Source: Mucilaginibacter mallensis (lineage in GTDB: Bacteria > Bacteroidota > Bacteroidia > Sphingobacteriales > Sphingobacteriaceae). Taken from it: a stretch of 64,000 nucleotides of DNA. Location of the stretch: the NCBI RefSeq assembly GCF_900105165.1, contig NZ_LT629740.1, forward strand, positions 62,001 through 126,000, in the 5' to 3' direction. Position numbers and translations under genes: made by a program. Numbering within the stretch: the stretch's first letter is position 1; each line of letters opens with the position of its first letter. Positions 43,096 to 50,521 of this stretch are shown piece by piece. Below the pieces are notes generated by a model. That model made no database searches, was not told where the DNA came from, and saw only the letters and a list, made by a program, of their open reading frames with translations.

Positions 43096-43812
43096 ATGAA
43101 GATACCTACTCTTAGCGGAGTTATAGACAGACGTATATTGGTTAACTTTACAGTTGAAGCCGATATAGCCAGCTTGATAGTGCCGTCACCATTTAAGCCT
43201 AAACTTGTTGAAGGTAAAGCTATTGCCGGGATATGTCTCATCAGGCTAAAACAAGTCAGACCTAAAGGCTTGCCTCCATTTGTTGGTATTGGATCAGAAA
43301 ACGGTGCGCACCGGATTGCAATAGAATGGGTGGAAGATGGTGAACTGAAGGAAGGGGTTTATGTACCACGGAGGGATACTTCATCCCTGTTTAATACTAT
43401 TGCAGGTGGCAGGGTATTCCCTGGTAAGCACCACCATGCAAAATTTGATGTTCAGGAAAATGGGAATGATTACCATGTGGCTTTTAACAGCTCTGACAGA
43501 ACAATTATTAGCGTTGATGCCAGGATAACGGATTCATTTGATCCAAAGTCTATTTTTAAGGATCTGGAAACAGCTTCTAACTTTTTTAAAGCGGGATCGT
43601 TAGGTTATTCTCCCAACAACAATAAATATGACGGCTTATTACTTAATACTTATAAATGGGAAGTTAAACCTCTTGAAGTAAGCAAAGTTGTATCAAGCTA
43701 TTTTGAAAATGAACAGATCTTTCCTAAAGGATCTGTTCATTTTGATAATGCATTGCTCATGACAAACATTGCGCATGAGTGGTCATCAGTTGCGGATAAA
43801 AGCTGTTATTAA
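43096..43812 (+). CDS. DUF2071 / acetoacetate decarboxylase-like protein
   Basis: A 238-residue soluble protein similar in pattern to the DUF2071 and acetoacetate decarboxylase superfamily (ILVNFTVEADIASLIVPSPF, GKAIAGICLIRLKQVRPKGLP, in pieces; GVYVPRRDTSSLFNTIAGG). A Lys in the position of the catalytic Schiff-base lysine is not obvious, so enzymatic activity is uncertain. It starts 43 bp after the membrane glycosyltransferase on the same strand and may share its transcript. Confidence 0.65.
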   Translation: MKIPTLSGVIDRRILVNFTVEADIASLIVPSPFKPKLVEGKAIAGICLIRLKQVRPKGLPPFVGIGSENGAHRIAIEWVEDGELKEGVYVPRRDTSSLFNTIAGGRVFPGKHHHAKFDVQENGNDYHVAFNSSDRTIISVDARITDSFDPKSIFKDLETASNFFKAGSLGYSPNNNKYDGLLLNTYKWEVKPLEVSKVVSSYFENEQIFPKGSVHFDNALLMTNIAHEWSSVADKSCY

Positions 43813-43832
43813 CATCGTATGATCGCCAATTA

Positions 43833-44390
43833 TTAAAAATCATCCGTTCTCGCGCTCATAGCTCTGTTTACCGAGGCAAGGGTAGATAGCATTTCACTGT
43901 TCATGCTTTCAAGCATGCGCCTGGCCTGCTTAGCATTAAAAGGAGAACTGCCGGTGCCCAGCAACTTAGCAATTAATTCTTCAGGTGTAGTAGTAACCTG
44001 CCCACCTACGGGGCTGCTTAAAAGCTGTTCGTAAATCCGTACTCTATATTTACCATCTTTACAATCAACCTGTATACTTAAATTGTCATCATAGATCACT
44101 TGTGTGCCCATTGCGCCATTGAACAGCACCGGTAAAATACCCTTACCTACAATTTTACCGTCGCCCTTATCCTCACTCTGAATCACATCCCTTGAGCTTT
44201 TGAAATAATCAACAAACCATTGTTTAGCATTTTTATACAAGTCTGCTTTGCTTTTTCCCGGAATTTCTACCACCCGTTCATAAACTACATTACCATCTTT
44301 AACAGGGATGTTTAAGCCCGTGGTATCCTTTTGGGCGAATGCTGTACCCGAGCTAATAAGTATTAGTACAAAAAATAAAATTCTTTTCAT
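43833..44390 (-). CDS. exported DUF4468 (TBP-like fold) protein
   Basis: A 185-residue protein with a signal peptide (MKRILFFVLILISSGTAFAQ) and a DUF4468-type domain (VVYERVVEIPGKSKADLY, GKIVGKGILPVLFNGAMG). Such proteins are secreted and of unknown function in Bacteroidota. It is convergent with the DUF2071-like gene and followed by nothing else on its strand. Confidence 0.8.
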   Translation of the reverse strand: MKRILFFVLILISSGTAFAQKDTTGLNIPVKDGNVVYERVVEIPGKSKADLYKNAKQWFVDYFKSSRDVIQSEDKGDGKIVGKGILPVLFNGAMGTQVIYDDNLSIQVDCKDGKYRVRIYEQLLSSPVGGQVTTTPEELIAKLLGTGSSPFNAKQARRMLESMNSEMLSTLASVNRAMSARTDDF

Positions 44391-44658
44391 GTGATATGTT
44401 TAGAGTGCTAACATAACGAGTTCACTTTAAAAATACAATATATGCCAGTGATTTAAACGGATACAAGAGCTTGTTAACACCCCCCGTTTTAGGATTATAT
44501 TTAAACTTTAGTAATAGTAATAAAGTAGCAGCCAACGTGATATACGGTTTAGGTTCAAAAATGGAATAGTAAATATCTGTTCGTGTAATAAATCCTTCAC
44601 ATTCCATTTGGATTTATCCCATCATCGTATATCTTTGCACTCCGGAAATTTTCCCTTT

Positions 44659-44732
44659 CGGGATGTAGCGTAGCCCGGTATCGCGCCACATTTGGGATGT
44701 GGAGGCCGCAGGTTCGAATCCTGCCATCCCGA
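44659..44732 (+). tRNA. tRNA-Pro(TGG)
   Basis: A 74-base cloverleaf: acceptor arm CGGGATG / CATCCCG with discriminator A, D arm, anticodon stem CCACA / TGTGG with loop TTTGGGA (anticodon TGG), and T arm GCAGGTTCGAATCCTGC. CCA is not encoded. A hairpin terminator follows at 44757-44796. Confidence 0.95.
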
Positions 44733-44756
44733 CAAAAGCGATACCAATCGAGTCGA

Positions 44757-44796
44757 AAACCCTCTAAATCGTATGATTTAAGGGGTTTTTCTTTTT
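44757..44796 (+). terminator. terminator of tRNA-Pro
   Basis: AAAACCC-TAAATC and GATTTA-GGGGTTTT pair around GTAT and run into TTTTTCTTTTT. It lies 25 bp beyond the tRNA. Confidence 0.75.
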
Positions 44797-44972
44797 ATTT
44801 CAACCCAAGTTATTCAAGTAAAACCAAAGAAAATGAGACCTATTCGGTTACCCATTTTAATTTCATACGTTTGGGTTGCCAAAAGTATTTTAATATATTG
44901 ATAGTAAATTAATTGATTGGTTTATTTTGACATATTTTGATGCGGTTTGATACCTGTTTTTTACTCAAATCA

Positions 44973-44993
44973 GTGCCCCTTTTCAAGGGGCAC
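44973..44993. other. 7-bp GC hairpin (GTGCCCC / GGGGCAC)
   Basis: A stable hairpin 34 bp beyond the esterase stop codon. It lacks a T run on either strand, so it may be a Rho-dependent or processed 3' end of the esterase mRNA. The rest of the stretch 44797-45026 shows no gene. Confidence 0.45.
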
Positions 44994-45026
44994 ATCAAAA
45001 TCAGTCAAATCCATGCTTTTGTTAAA

Positions 45027-46136
45027 TTATTTTTCCCCCTCATTCAATAACTTCTCTAATTTCTCTTTGGTTTCTGGAATTGCTTGCAGCGTTAACGCCT
45101 TTTTGAAGGCTTCTATCGCTTTAGCTTTATTATTAATTGCCAAATAAAAATCGCCAATTGAATCATAATCATTACCACTAGAAGGATTATTGGCGATATT
45201 GAGCTTAAATAGATTCTCGGCTTTATTATATTGTTTTTTAGCTAACATTTCGTATCCCAAATTATTAACCTGAGTTTCATCTGGCTTAACCAGGTAACCC
45301 ATAGTTTCAGAAACCTTTTTATAATGCGCAATCAGTACTGAATCTATCTTAAAGTTTGGATCTCTCAGTTCGCTGTCATATATCTTTAGCTTGTAAAAAC
45401 CAAAGACAAACCGCAGTGCGTCGTATTCTCCAATTAATCTTACTGATGGATGGTCGTCGTCCTTATAGAACTTGTAGCTATATCGCAATTGATTTTTTTT
45501 ATTGTTATTGAGGATTTTAATAAATTCCAAGTTACTGCGAATAAGGTCAGTAAATGAGTTTGTATCCTTTTGGACACTTAGCGTGTCCATTTCTCTTTCC
45601 AGGCGATTGGCCATCGCCATGAATAGCGTTTTTCCTTGATAATTTTGAGTACGTAAGATTGTCTTTGCTTCTTCCACAGGTTTCTTGTGATTGTACCACA
45701 ATGACGCGTCGAGAGAAACATAAGCGTTAAACCAATTTGGATGATGAAGTAACGTGTTGATGACCGTTAAGCCTCCCAGGGAATGACCGATCAATGTTTT
45801 GTAAGTTGTGGTTGGATAGTTCGTATCGATATAAGGAATTAGTTCGTTCTCCACAAAAGACATGAATTTATCGCCATTGCCTACAACGTTAGGCAATTCT
45901 TTGTCTGTAGCGGTTGTGAGTTCGCTTAAGCGATCTGCAGGCACAATGCCAACTACAATTATTGGAGGACAAAGACCTGATTCTTCCATGTGCTCCGTTA
46001 TACTGACAACTGTATTGAAATTATCATCGCCATCCAGCACGTAAACAACAGGATAATGTCCTTTGTCCTTAACTTTATTCCCTCCGTTGCTGTTCGGAAT
46101 ATGTATCCAGATTTTACGCTGCTGGCTCAATATCAC
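45027..46136 (-). CDS. alpha/beta-hydrolase (esterase D-like) with TPR tail, possibly N-terminally truncated
   Basis: A 369-residue esterase of the enterochelin-esterase / esterase D type: nucleophile GHSLGG near residue 115, preceded by YPVVYVLDGDDNF, with the C-terminal 100 residues containing TPR-like helices (NLGYEMLAKKQYNKAENLFKLN). Relatives usually begin with a signal peptide and about 30 residues before the segment RKIWIHIP. Here the start codon is GTG, the Arg-Lys-Ile-Trp segment comes only eight residues in, and an in-frame stop lies seven codons upstream. So either the export signal has been lost or the enzyme is cytoplasmic. No related gene is adjacent. Confidence 0.78.
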   Translation of the reverse strand: MILSQQRKIWIHIPNSNGGNKVKDKGHYPVVYVLDGDDNFNTVVSITEHMEESGLCPPIIVVGIVPADRLSELTTATDKELPNVVGNGDKFMSFVENELIPYIDTNYPTTTYKTLIGHSLGGLTVINTLLHHPNWFNAYVSLDASLWYNHKKPVEEAKTILRTQNYQGKTLFMAMANRLEREMDTLSVQKDTNSFTDLIRSNLEFIKILNNNKKNQLRYSYKFYKDDDHPSVRLIGEYDALRFVFGFYKLKIYDSELRDPNFKIDSVLIAHYKKVSETMGYLVKPDETQVNNLGYEMLAKKQYNKAENLFKLNIANNPSSGNDYDSIGDFYLAINNKAKAIEAFKKALTLQAIPETKEKLEKLLNEGEK

Positions 46137-46321
46137 ACCGGCTAAGAAGCGGAGTTAAAACTTGCACAGCTTAATCTCATCATCCCATCCCTTCAACAAG
46201 CTATAACAGCTTAAATTACAATTATATACAAGCTTATCTTAGCTTGCTGTAAACACCCTCAATTTAACCACGCAAATCTGCGTGGTCACGCTCGCGCTGC
46301 TTTTTTATTTTCATTTGCGAC

Positions 46322-46516
46322 ATGGATTTAATCAACCACGAAGCCCTAAGCCGATGTATCAGGGATGCAGTCAGGGCAGAATTACAGGTAGAGGGGATGT
46401 TTAAGAAAAAGGCCGAGATTATACCCGGGTTTTTAAATAAGCTATCATCAATTGGCGCACGGTATATAAATAAATCGCTAATTGAACGTATTACTGCAGG
46501 GCTTTATAAAAAATAG
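46322..46516 (+). CDS. small hypothetical protein, 64 residues
   Basis: A short frame starting MDLINHEALSRCIRDAVRAE, with a basic amphipathic C-terminal half. A near-consensus -7 box (TTCATTTG) lies just before the ATG, leaving almost no leader. The codon mix looks coding, but I recognise no family, and it could be a remnant. It ends upstream of the promoter of the PhyH gene. Confidence 0.4.
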   Translation: MDLINHEALSRCIRDAVRAELQVEGMFKKKAEIIPGFLNKLSSIGARYINKSLIERITAGLYKK

Positions 46517-46525
46517 AAAATAAAT

Positions 46526-46555
46526 TTTGGTATGATAAATATTTCTCTACATTTG
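46526..46555 (+). promoter_or_regulatory. promoter TTTG-N18-TACATTTG of the PhyH transcript
   Basis: TTTG (46526-46529) and TACATTTG (46548-46555) are separated by 18 bp and match both Bacteroidota elements. The start point would be near 46562, inside the dyad at 46557-46581 and 30 bp before the poly-Cys leader frame. Confidence 0.7.
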
Positions 46556-46556
46556 T

Positions 46557-46581
46557 AATGTCTACTATATATATAGACATT
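46557..46581. promoter_or_regulatory. dyad AATGTCTA-N9-TAGACATT over the predicted start point
   Basis: Perfect 8-base arms around an AT-rich centre lie across the predicted transcription start. It could be an operator for a repressor, or a 5' mRNA hairpin. No similar dyad is at the other leader promoters. Confidence 0.5.
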
Positions 46582-46591
46582 ATAGAGTTAA

Positions 46592-46675
46592 ATGAATCAA
46601 AACAGTAAGATAAACACCGCAAACTCCATGCGAATGCCTTTCCCCCAGATTGGCTTGTGTTGCTGTTGTTGTTAA
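46592..46675 (+). CDS. poly-cysteine leader peptide (27 residues, five terminal Cys)
   Basis: A 27-codon frame begins Met-Asn-Gln-Asn, contains MRMPFPQIG and ends Leu-Cys-Cys-Cys-Cys-Cys-stop. Five consecutive Cys codons (TGT/TGC) immediately before the stop are very unlikely by chance. It begins 30 bp after the predicted start point and ends 57 bp before the PhyH start codon. The natural reading is an attenuation or translation-coupling leader: when cysteinyl-tRNA is scarce, ribosomes stall on the Cys run and the downstream genes respond. Related poly-Cys frames are at 49157 and 55535. Actinobacterial poly-Cys leaders work in this way, but I know of no described Bacteroidota case, and the peptide itself is not expected to have a function. 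Confidence 0.65.
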   Translation: MNQNSKINTANSMRMPFPQIGLCCCCC

Positions 46676-46732
46676 ATGCCACAAGTATTTTTAATTAACA
46701 AATTCATTTATTATTCCTCCTTTTTATTTTTA

Positions 46733-47536
46733 ATGGACACAACTTATCAAAGGTTCAGCCTTGGTACTGAAATTACTGACGAACAACAAGCTTTTTTTAA
46801 CCGTAACGGTTTTATACATTTTAAGAATTTTATCAACCCCGAAACAGTGCGGGATATTATCCGTGCATCAAAAGAGGTGGAAAAAAACTGGACAGAGAAC
46901 AACGTTGAAAAGATAAACGGTGTGCCGATCAAATATGGTAAGGACCTTGACGGATCCGTTATCGTGCAACGTTTTGCATTCGTCAATCAGCATCATCCCT
47001 TACTTTCAGAGTTTACGCTCGATCCGCGTTTCCAGACTTTATTAGATCTGGTACCGGACTCCCGTTTAGGAGTTGATGAAAAGGATGGTATGGTTTTTAA
47101 TCATTATGTAAACAGTGAGGAAAGCAGCTTTACCAAAATGGGCTGGCATACCGATGGCTTGCGCGATATTTTCCACGGCACAAAATTAAACCCGATGCTG
47201 AACGTAGGCATACACCTGAGTGATGCATCGCCCAATAATGGTGGCCTGCGCATCCTGCCGGGAACACATAAACAAAGCCTGTACCAGGTGCTGTTCCGTA
47301 AAAAGTACTTTCTGGATCATGATGTTGATGAGAACGAAGTAGCTATTACGCCTAAAGCCGGTGATCTCACCATTCACGATGGGCGCCTTTGGCACCGGGT
47401 GGCTCAGTCATCGGTAGTGGGAGAGGAAAGCCGCAGGCGGGTAATTTATATTCCGATAGTAGCAGGGAAATATAAGCCGAAGAATGAGGATAGTCCTACG
47501 GCATTGTACCAGCGCCTGGCCAAAATTGTTAAATAA
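46733..47536 (+). CDS. PhyH-family Fe(II)/2-oxoglutarate dioxygenase
   Basis: A 267-residue enzyme of the phytanoyl-CoA dioxygenase family. The iron triad is visible: HTD in KMGWHTDGLRD and the distal His in DGRLWHRVAQ, with the 2-oxoglutarate-binding Arg in the SRRRVIYIP region. The frame is open upstream to 46676, but that Met directly abuts the leader stop; I chose the ATG at 46733 (MDTTYQRFSLG), after the hydrophobic-looking stretch. Substrates of this family range from acyl-CoA to small metabolites. Its poly-Cys leader suggests a sulfur-related substrate (for example release of sulfite from an organosulfur compound), which is inference only. Confidence 0.78.
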   Translation: MDTTYQRFSLGTEITDEQQAFFNRNGFIHFKNFINPETVRDIIRASKEVEKNWTENNVEKINGVPIKYGKDLDGSVIVQRFAFVNQHHPLLSEFTLDPRFQTLLDLVPDSRLGVDEKDGMVFNHYVNSEESSFTKMGWHTDGLRDIFHGTKLNPMLNVGIHLSDASPNNGGLRILPGTHKQSLYQVLFRKKYFLDHDVDENEVAITPKAGDLTIHDGRLWHRVAQSSVVGEESRRRVIYIPIVAGKYKPKNEDSPTALYQRLAKIVK

Positions 47537-47542
47537 ATTGCC

Positions 47543-47632
47543 ATGATCATAGCAATTATTATTGGCTACTTTATCAGGCGGAAAAAACTGACGGCCGCAA
47601 AAGTTCAGGTATTAAGTTCAGGCAGATCTTAA
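47543..47632 (+). CDS. 29-residue single-helix membrane peptide
   Basis: A short frame (MIIAIIIGYFIRRKKLTAAK at the start) encodes one hydrophobic helix followed by a basic tail. It begins 6 bp after the PhyH stop and ends 10 bp before the antiporter ATG, so it fills the gap between the two genes in the same direction and may be a small subunit or leader for the antiporter. No family can be named. Confidence 0.4.
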   Translation: MIIAIIIGYFIRRKKLTAAKVQVLSSGRS

Positions 47633-47642
47633 AAACATACAT

Positions 47643-48899
47643 ATGATTACTAAACTAAGCTCTACAGAAATCATTCACTTTTTAATCATCTTATTGATTA
47701 TTCTAATACCGGCCAGGCTGCTTGGCGAGCTTTGCCGCAGGTATAAACTCCCGGCAATTATTGGTGAAATTTTTGCCGGAATAATTGTTGGCCCTACTTT
47801 ATTGGGTGCTTTTTCTCCGGGTCTGTTTAATGCTATCTTTATTTCAGCTCCAAAAGCCAGCGGGGCGTTTGACGGGATAGCTAATATTGGCATTATCCTC
47901 CTAATGTTTATAGCAGGTTTTGAAGTTGATTTAAAACAAATAAGGCAAAATGGGAAACAAGCCATCGCCATTAGCTTATCCGGTATATTATTTCCATTCG
48001 CAATTGGATTTGTAACAGTGTGGTTCCTGTTTAAAGACCATTTTGCTAATGGCTTTAATAACCAATTGGTTACATCGCTGTTTTTTGGCACTGCACTTTC
48101 CATTACTGCGCTTTCTGTTATCACTAAAATATTGCTCGACCTGGATATTCTCAAAACAAGGATTGGTAATATAGTATTGACAGCAGCGATGGTAGATGAT
48201 TTTCTGGGGTGGATACTGTTTTCAATCATCATCCAGATGATGATTGCCGGGAAAGAACAGGTTTCTTTTTGGTCGGTTATCACAGTTGTACTATTCGCGG
48301 TGTTTATGCTAACCGGCGGCCGCTGGATTATTCACCGCTTACTTGCCTATGCTGGTAAAAGCGGGAAGATGAGTAACGTATTTACGGTAGCTGTTTGCCT
48401 TTGTTTTGTAGGTGCCGCGGTTACAGAAGCCCTTGGTGTACGCGCAGTTTTTGGTGCATTTTTAGTAGGGGTGGCTATCAGCGATTCCGAGTATTTCACC
48501 GAGACGCATAAGCAGGTATTGCATCAATTTACTATCAACGTTTTGGCTCCATTGTTTTTTGCATCAGTAGGATTAAGGTTAAATTTCATATCCAATTTCA
48601 ACCTCGAAATAGTAGTACTTATACTGGTAATCGCTTTCCTTGCAAAATTGATCGGTGCCCGCATTGGGAGCTCCTTAAGTGGCATGACCAGGAACGAATC
48701 CATAGCGGTGGCTTTTGGCATGAATGCACGTGGTTCACAGGAAATTGTTTTGGGTTTAATTGCTTTACAAGCTAAAATTATTAGCGGCCCTGTGTTTGAA
48801 GGACTAGTAGTTATGACAGTGGTTACCATGGTTATTTCGGGGCCAATTATGAAGTATTATTTTTTAAAGGAGCAAAAATTACAACTGGCTCCAATATGA
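47643..48899 (+). CDS. CPA2-family cation:proton antiporter
   Basis: A 418-residue membrane protein with about 12-13 helices and the CPA2 (KefB/NapA-like) pattern: PAIIGEIFAGIIVGPTLLG, SITALSVITKILLDLD and MVDDFLGWILF with a conserved Asp pair, and NARGSQEIVLGL. It lacks the RCK/TrkA-N nucleotide-binding domain found at the C-terminus of KefB and KefC. It probably exchanges K+ or Na+ for protons. It follows PhyH and the 29-residue peptide in the same direction, so it lies under the poly-Cys leader promoter. Its link to sulfur metabolism is not obvious. Confidence 0.85.
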   Translation: MITKLSSTEIIHFLIILLIILIPARLLGELCRRYKLPAIIGEIFAGIIVGPTLLGAFSPGLFNAIFISAPKASGAFDGIANIGIILLMFIAGFEVDLKQIRQNGKQAIAISLSGILFPFAIGFVTVWFLFKDHFANGFNNQLVTSLFFGTALSITALSVITKILLDLDILKTRIGNIVLTAAMVDDFLGWILFSIIIQMMIAGKEQVSFWSVITVVLFAVFMLTGGRWIIHRLLAYAGKSGKMSNVFTVAVCLCFVGAAVTEALGVRAVFGAFLVGVAISDSEYFTETHKQVLHQFTINVLAPLFFASVGLRLNFISNFNLEIVVLILVIAFLAKLIGARIGSSLSGMTRNESIAVAFGMNARGSQEIVLGLIALQAKIISGPVFEGLVVMTVVTMVISGPIMKYYFLKEQKLQLAPI

Positions 48900-48915
48900 A
48901 TTTTAAAAAAGCACG

Positions 48916-49026
48916 ATGAAAAATTTGCTGATCTGGCTAACCGACTTAAAACCGATTGGCGACTATCCCTTATTTCACGATAGTTTCAGTAATCACGTTA
49001 GGTTTAGCATTGAAGCATTTTATTAA
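48916..49026 (+). pseudogene. fragment of a GT-C-type membrane protein tail
   Basis: A 36-codon frame ending immediately before the tRNA reads DYPLFHDSFSNHVRFS, closely resembling EYPLFKDSFSRHINPF near the C-terminus of the membrane protein at 41136-43052, also at DNA level (TATCCC, GATAGTTTCAG). Nothing upstream continues it. It looks like the decayed tail of a second copy of that gene. Confidence 0.55.
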
Positions 49027-49097
49027 GGTCAGGTGGCCGAGTAGTTAGGCACAGGTCTGCAAAACCTGATACAGCGGTTCAATTCCGCTTCTGACCT
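49027..49097 (+). tRNA. tRNA-Cys(GCA)
   Basis: A 71-base cloverleaf: acceptor arm GGTCAGG / TCTGACC with discriminator T (the Cys identity base U73), anticodon stem CAGGT / ACCTG with loop CTGCAAA (anticodon GCA), and T arm GCGGTTCAATTCCGC. CCA is not encoded. It directly precedes the leader of the desulfurase-like gene (60 bp), inside the cysteine gene cluster. Confidence 0.95.
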
Positions 49098-49156
49098 CAA
49101 TTATTTATGAAAATAGATAATTGGTTAGTATTTTTTTAGTTGCAGAAGCGGAAAGA

Positions 49157-49219
49157 ATGATCGGTAAGGCCAACGCTTGTTGCTGCCAGCAGAGGACAGG
49201 CTGGTTATCTTTCTGCTAA
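49157..49219 (+). CDS. Cys-rich leader peptide (20 residues, CCC motif)
   Basis: A 20-codon frame reads MIGKANACCCQQRTGWLSFC and stops 16 bp before the desulfurase-like gene. Three consecutive Cys codons and a fourth Cys just before the stop repeat the theme of the leader at 46592. It lies only 60 bp after tRNA-Cys, and I found no consensus promoter between them, so tRNA and leader may be on one transcript. Confidence 0.6.
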   Translation: MIGKANACCCQQRTGWLSFC

Positions 49220-49235
49220 AGCTTAATTTGATTTT

Positions 49236-50288
49236 ATGAAAGTTTATTTTGACAACGCGACATCGACGGTGATTGATGAGGCTGTATTTATTACTATGCT
49301 CCCTTATTTACGTGGTAATTACGGTATACCAAGTGCCTTGCATGCGCATGGTAGGGCGGCGAATACAGTTATTAAAAAGAACAGGTCAAAGCTGGCAGCC
49401 ATTCTCGGTGTTAACAGTGAAGAAATTGTGTTTACTTCGGGACATTATGAATCGCTGAAGTTGGCAATCAGTTCAGTAATTGAAAGTACCGGCATTGACC
49501 ACATCATAACTAGCAAATATGAGCATCCTTCAACTGTAGCTATATTTTTAACCTTGCAAAGGAAGTTTAATGTAAAAATAAATTACTTGGAACAGGGAGC
49601 TGATGGAACAGTAGATCTGGATCATCTTGGTGTTTTACTGAAGAAAAATACCAATAATTTTATATCGCTTAGCCACGCAAATGTAGAAACCGGAGGTTTA
49701 AACGACATTCAAAAAATAACGGACCTTGCAAGGCAATACCGATCACTTTTACATATCGACGCAGCTTATACGGCGGGCAATTTTCGATATGACTTGAGTA
49801 AGATTGATTTTTTATCTGCTTCGGCTGATAGGTTCCACGGTCCGGCAGGCATCGGCTTTTTATATAATAGGTGGCGTACCAGCTTGATTTATCCTGAACA
49901 GGAAAATACTAATATAGTAAGCATAGTTGGTTTGACGGAGGCACTGACGCTCGCTTATGATAGTTTGGAAGAAAGACGTGAATATATCGGACAGCTTAAA
50001 CAGCGACTGGCGATAGAACTAAGCGAATACATCCCTGATAGTGAAATTATAGGTAATCACGGGCTTGATGATAAAGGTTATTTTGCTTTTTTGAGCGTTA
50101 AATTTCCATCGCTTTTTCAAAATAGGAGTTTACAACAGTATCTCGATGAATGCGAAATTTCGGTATCAGGTAAAATTGAATCGGGTTTTGAGATCATTTA
50201 TTTTACCTTTAGCAAGCTAAATACTCTGGAAGAGATCGATTACGTGGTAGATAACTTGTCTGCTGTTTTTGCGCGCATCAACTATTAA
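49236..50288 (+). CDS. cysteine desulfurase-like protein lacking catalytic Lys and Cys (pseudoenzyme)
   Basis: A 350-residue fold-type I aminotransferase V protein clearly related to NifS/IscS: MKVYFDNATSTVIDEAV at the N-terminus, FTSGHYESLKLAIS (FTSGATE in the family), SKYEHPS with His97, SHANVETGG with Asn149, HIDAAYTAG with Asp175. But the PLP-binding lysine of the SxHKxxGPKG motif is Arg199 here (SASADRFHGPAG), the PLP-contacting Gln is Tyr178, and the loop that normally holds the nucleophilic Cys (SSGSACTS) reads SVSGKIESG. The C-terminal block resumes normally (FSKLNTLEEIDY). It should therefore be unable to act as a desulfurase. Frame and length are intact, so it is maintained as a protein, not a decaying gene. 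It precedes metNIQ and follows a Cys leader. Confidence 0.8.
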   Translation: MKVYFDNATSTVIDEAVFITMLPYLRGNYGIPSALHAHGRAANTVIKKNRSKLAAILGVNSEEIVFTSGHYESLKLAISSVIESTGIDHIITSKYEHPSTVAIFLTLQRKFNVKINYLEQGADGTVDLDHLGVLLKKNTNNFISLSHANVETGGLNDIQKITDLARQYRSLLHIDAAYTAGNFRYDLSKIDFLSASADRFHGPAGIGFLYNRWRTSLIYPEQENTNIVSIVGLTEALTLAYDSLEERREYIGQLKQRLAIELSEYIPDSEIIGNHGLDDKGYFAFLSVKFPSLFQNRSLQQYLDECEISVSGKIESGFEIIYFTFSKLNTLEEIDYVVDNLSAVFARINY

Positions 50289-50460
50289 CCCCATCAATTT
50301 TGATGGACAAATATTCAATCTTTAGCGGTTATGCGGGAACCTTGAAAACTCTAAACAACGGTTCGAACCCATTCTCACGCTTCAAAGCGAAGTAAGTATA
50401 ATCGTTATCTCTTGTATGTGTCATAATATCTATATAATCTATGGCTATAATGGAATAATT

Positions 50461-50468
50461 TATCTTTG
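50461..50468 (+). promoter_or_regulatory. predicted -7 element (TATCTTTG) for metNIQ
   Basis: An exact TAnnTTTG match 140 bp before metN, with a start point near 50475. The metN leader therefore includes the short frame at 50522-50590. ATATCTATATAATCTATGG lies just upstream at 50426-50444 and resembles the AAATCTATA elements before cysE and the TonB receptor. Confidence 0.5.
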
Positions 50469-50521
50469 CATAAAATCAAATTTAAATAATCAGATAAAGA
50501 GAGCTTAATAGTTGGTTTACC

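Noticed and set aside
44733-45026. Possible integration site of a mobile element at the 3' end of tRNA-Pro
   Set aside because: No integrase gene and no repeated tRNA 3' end were found; the sequence after the tRNA is a plain terminator.
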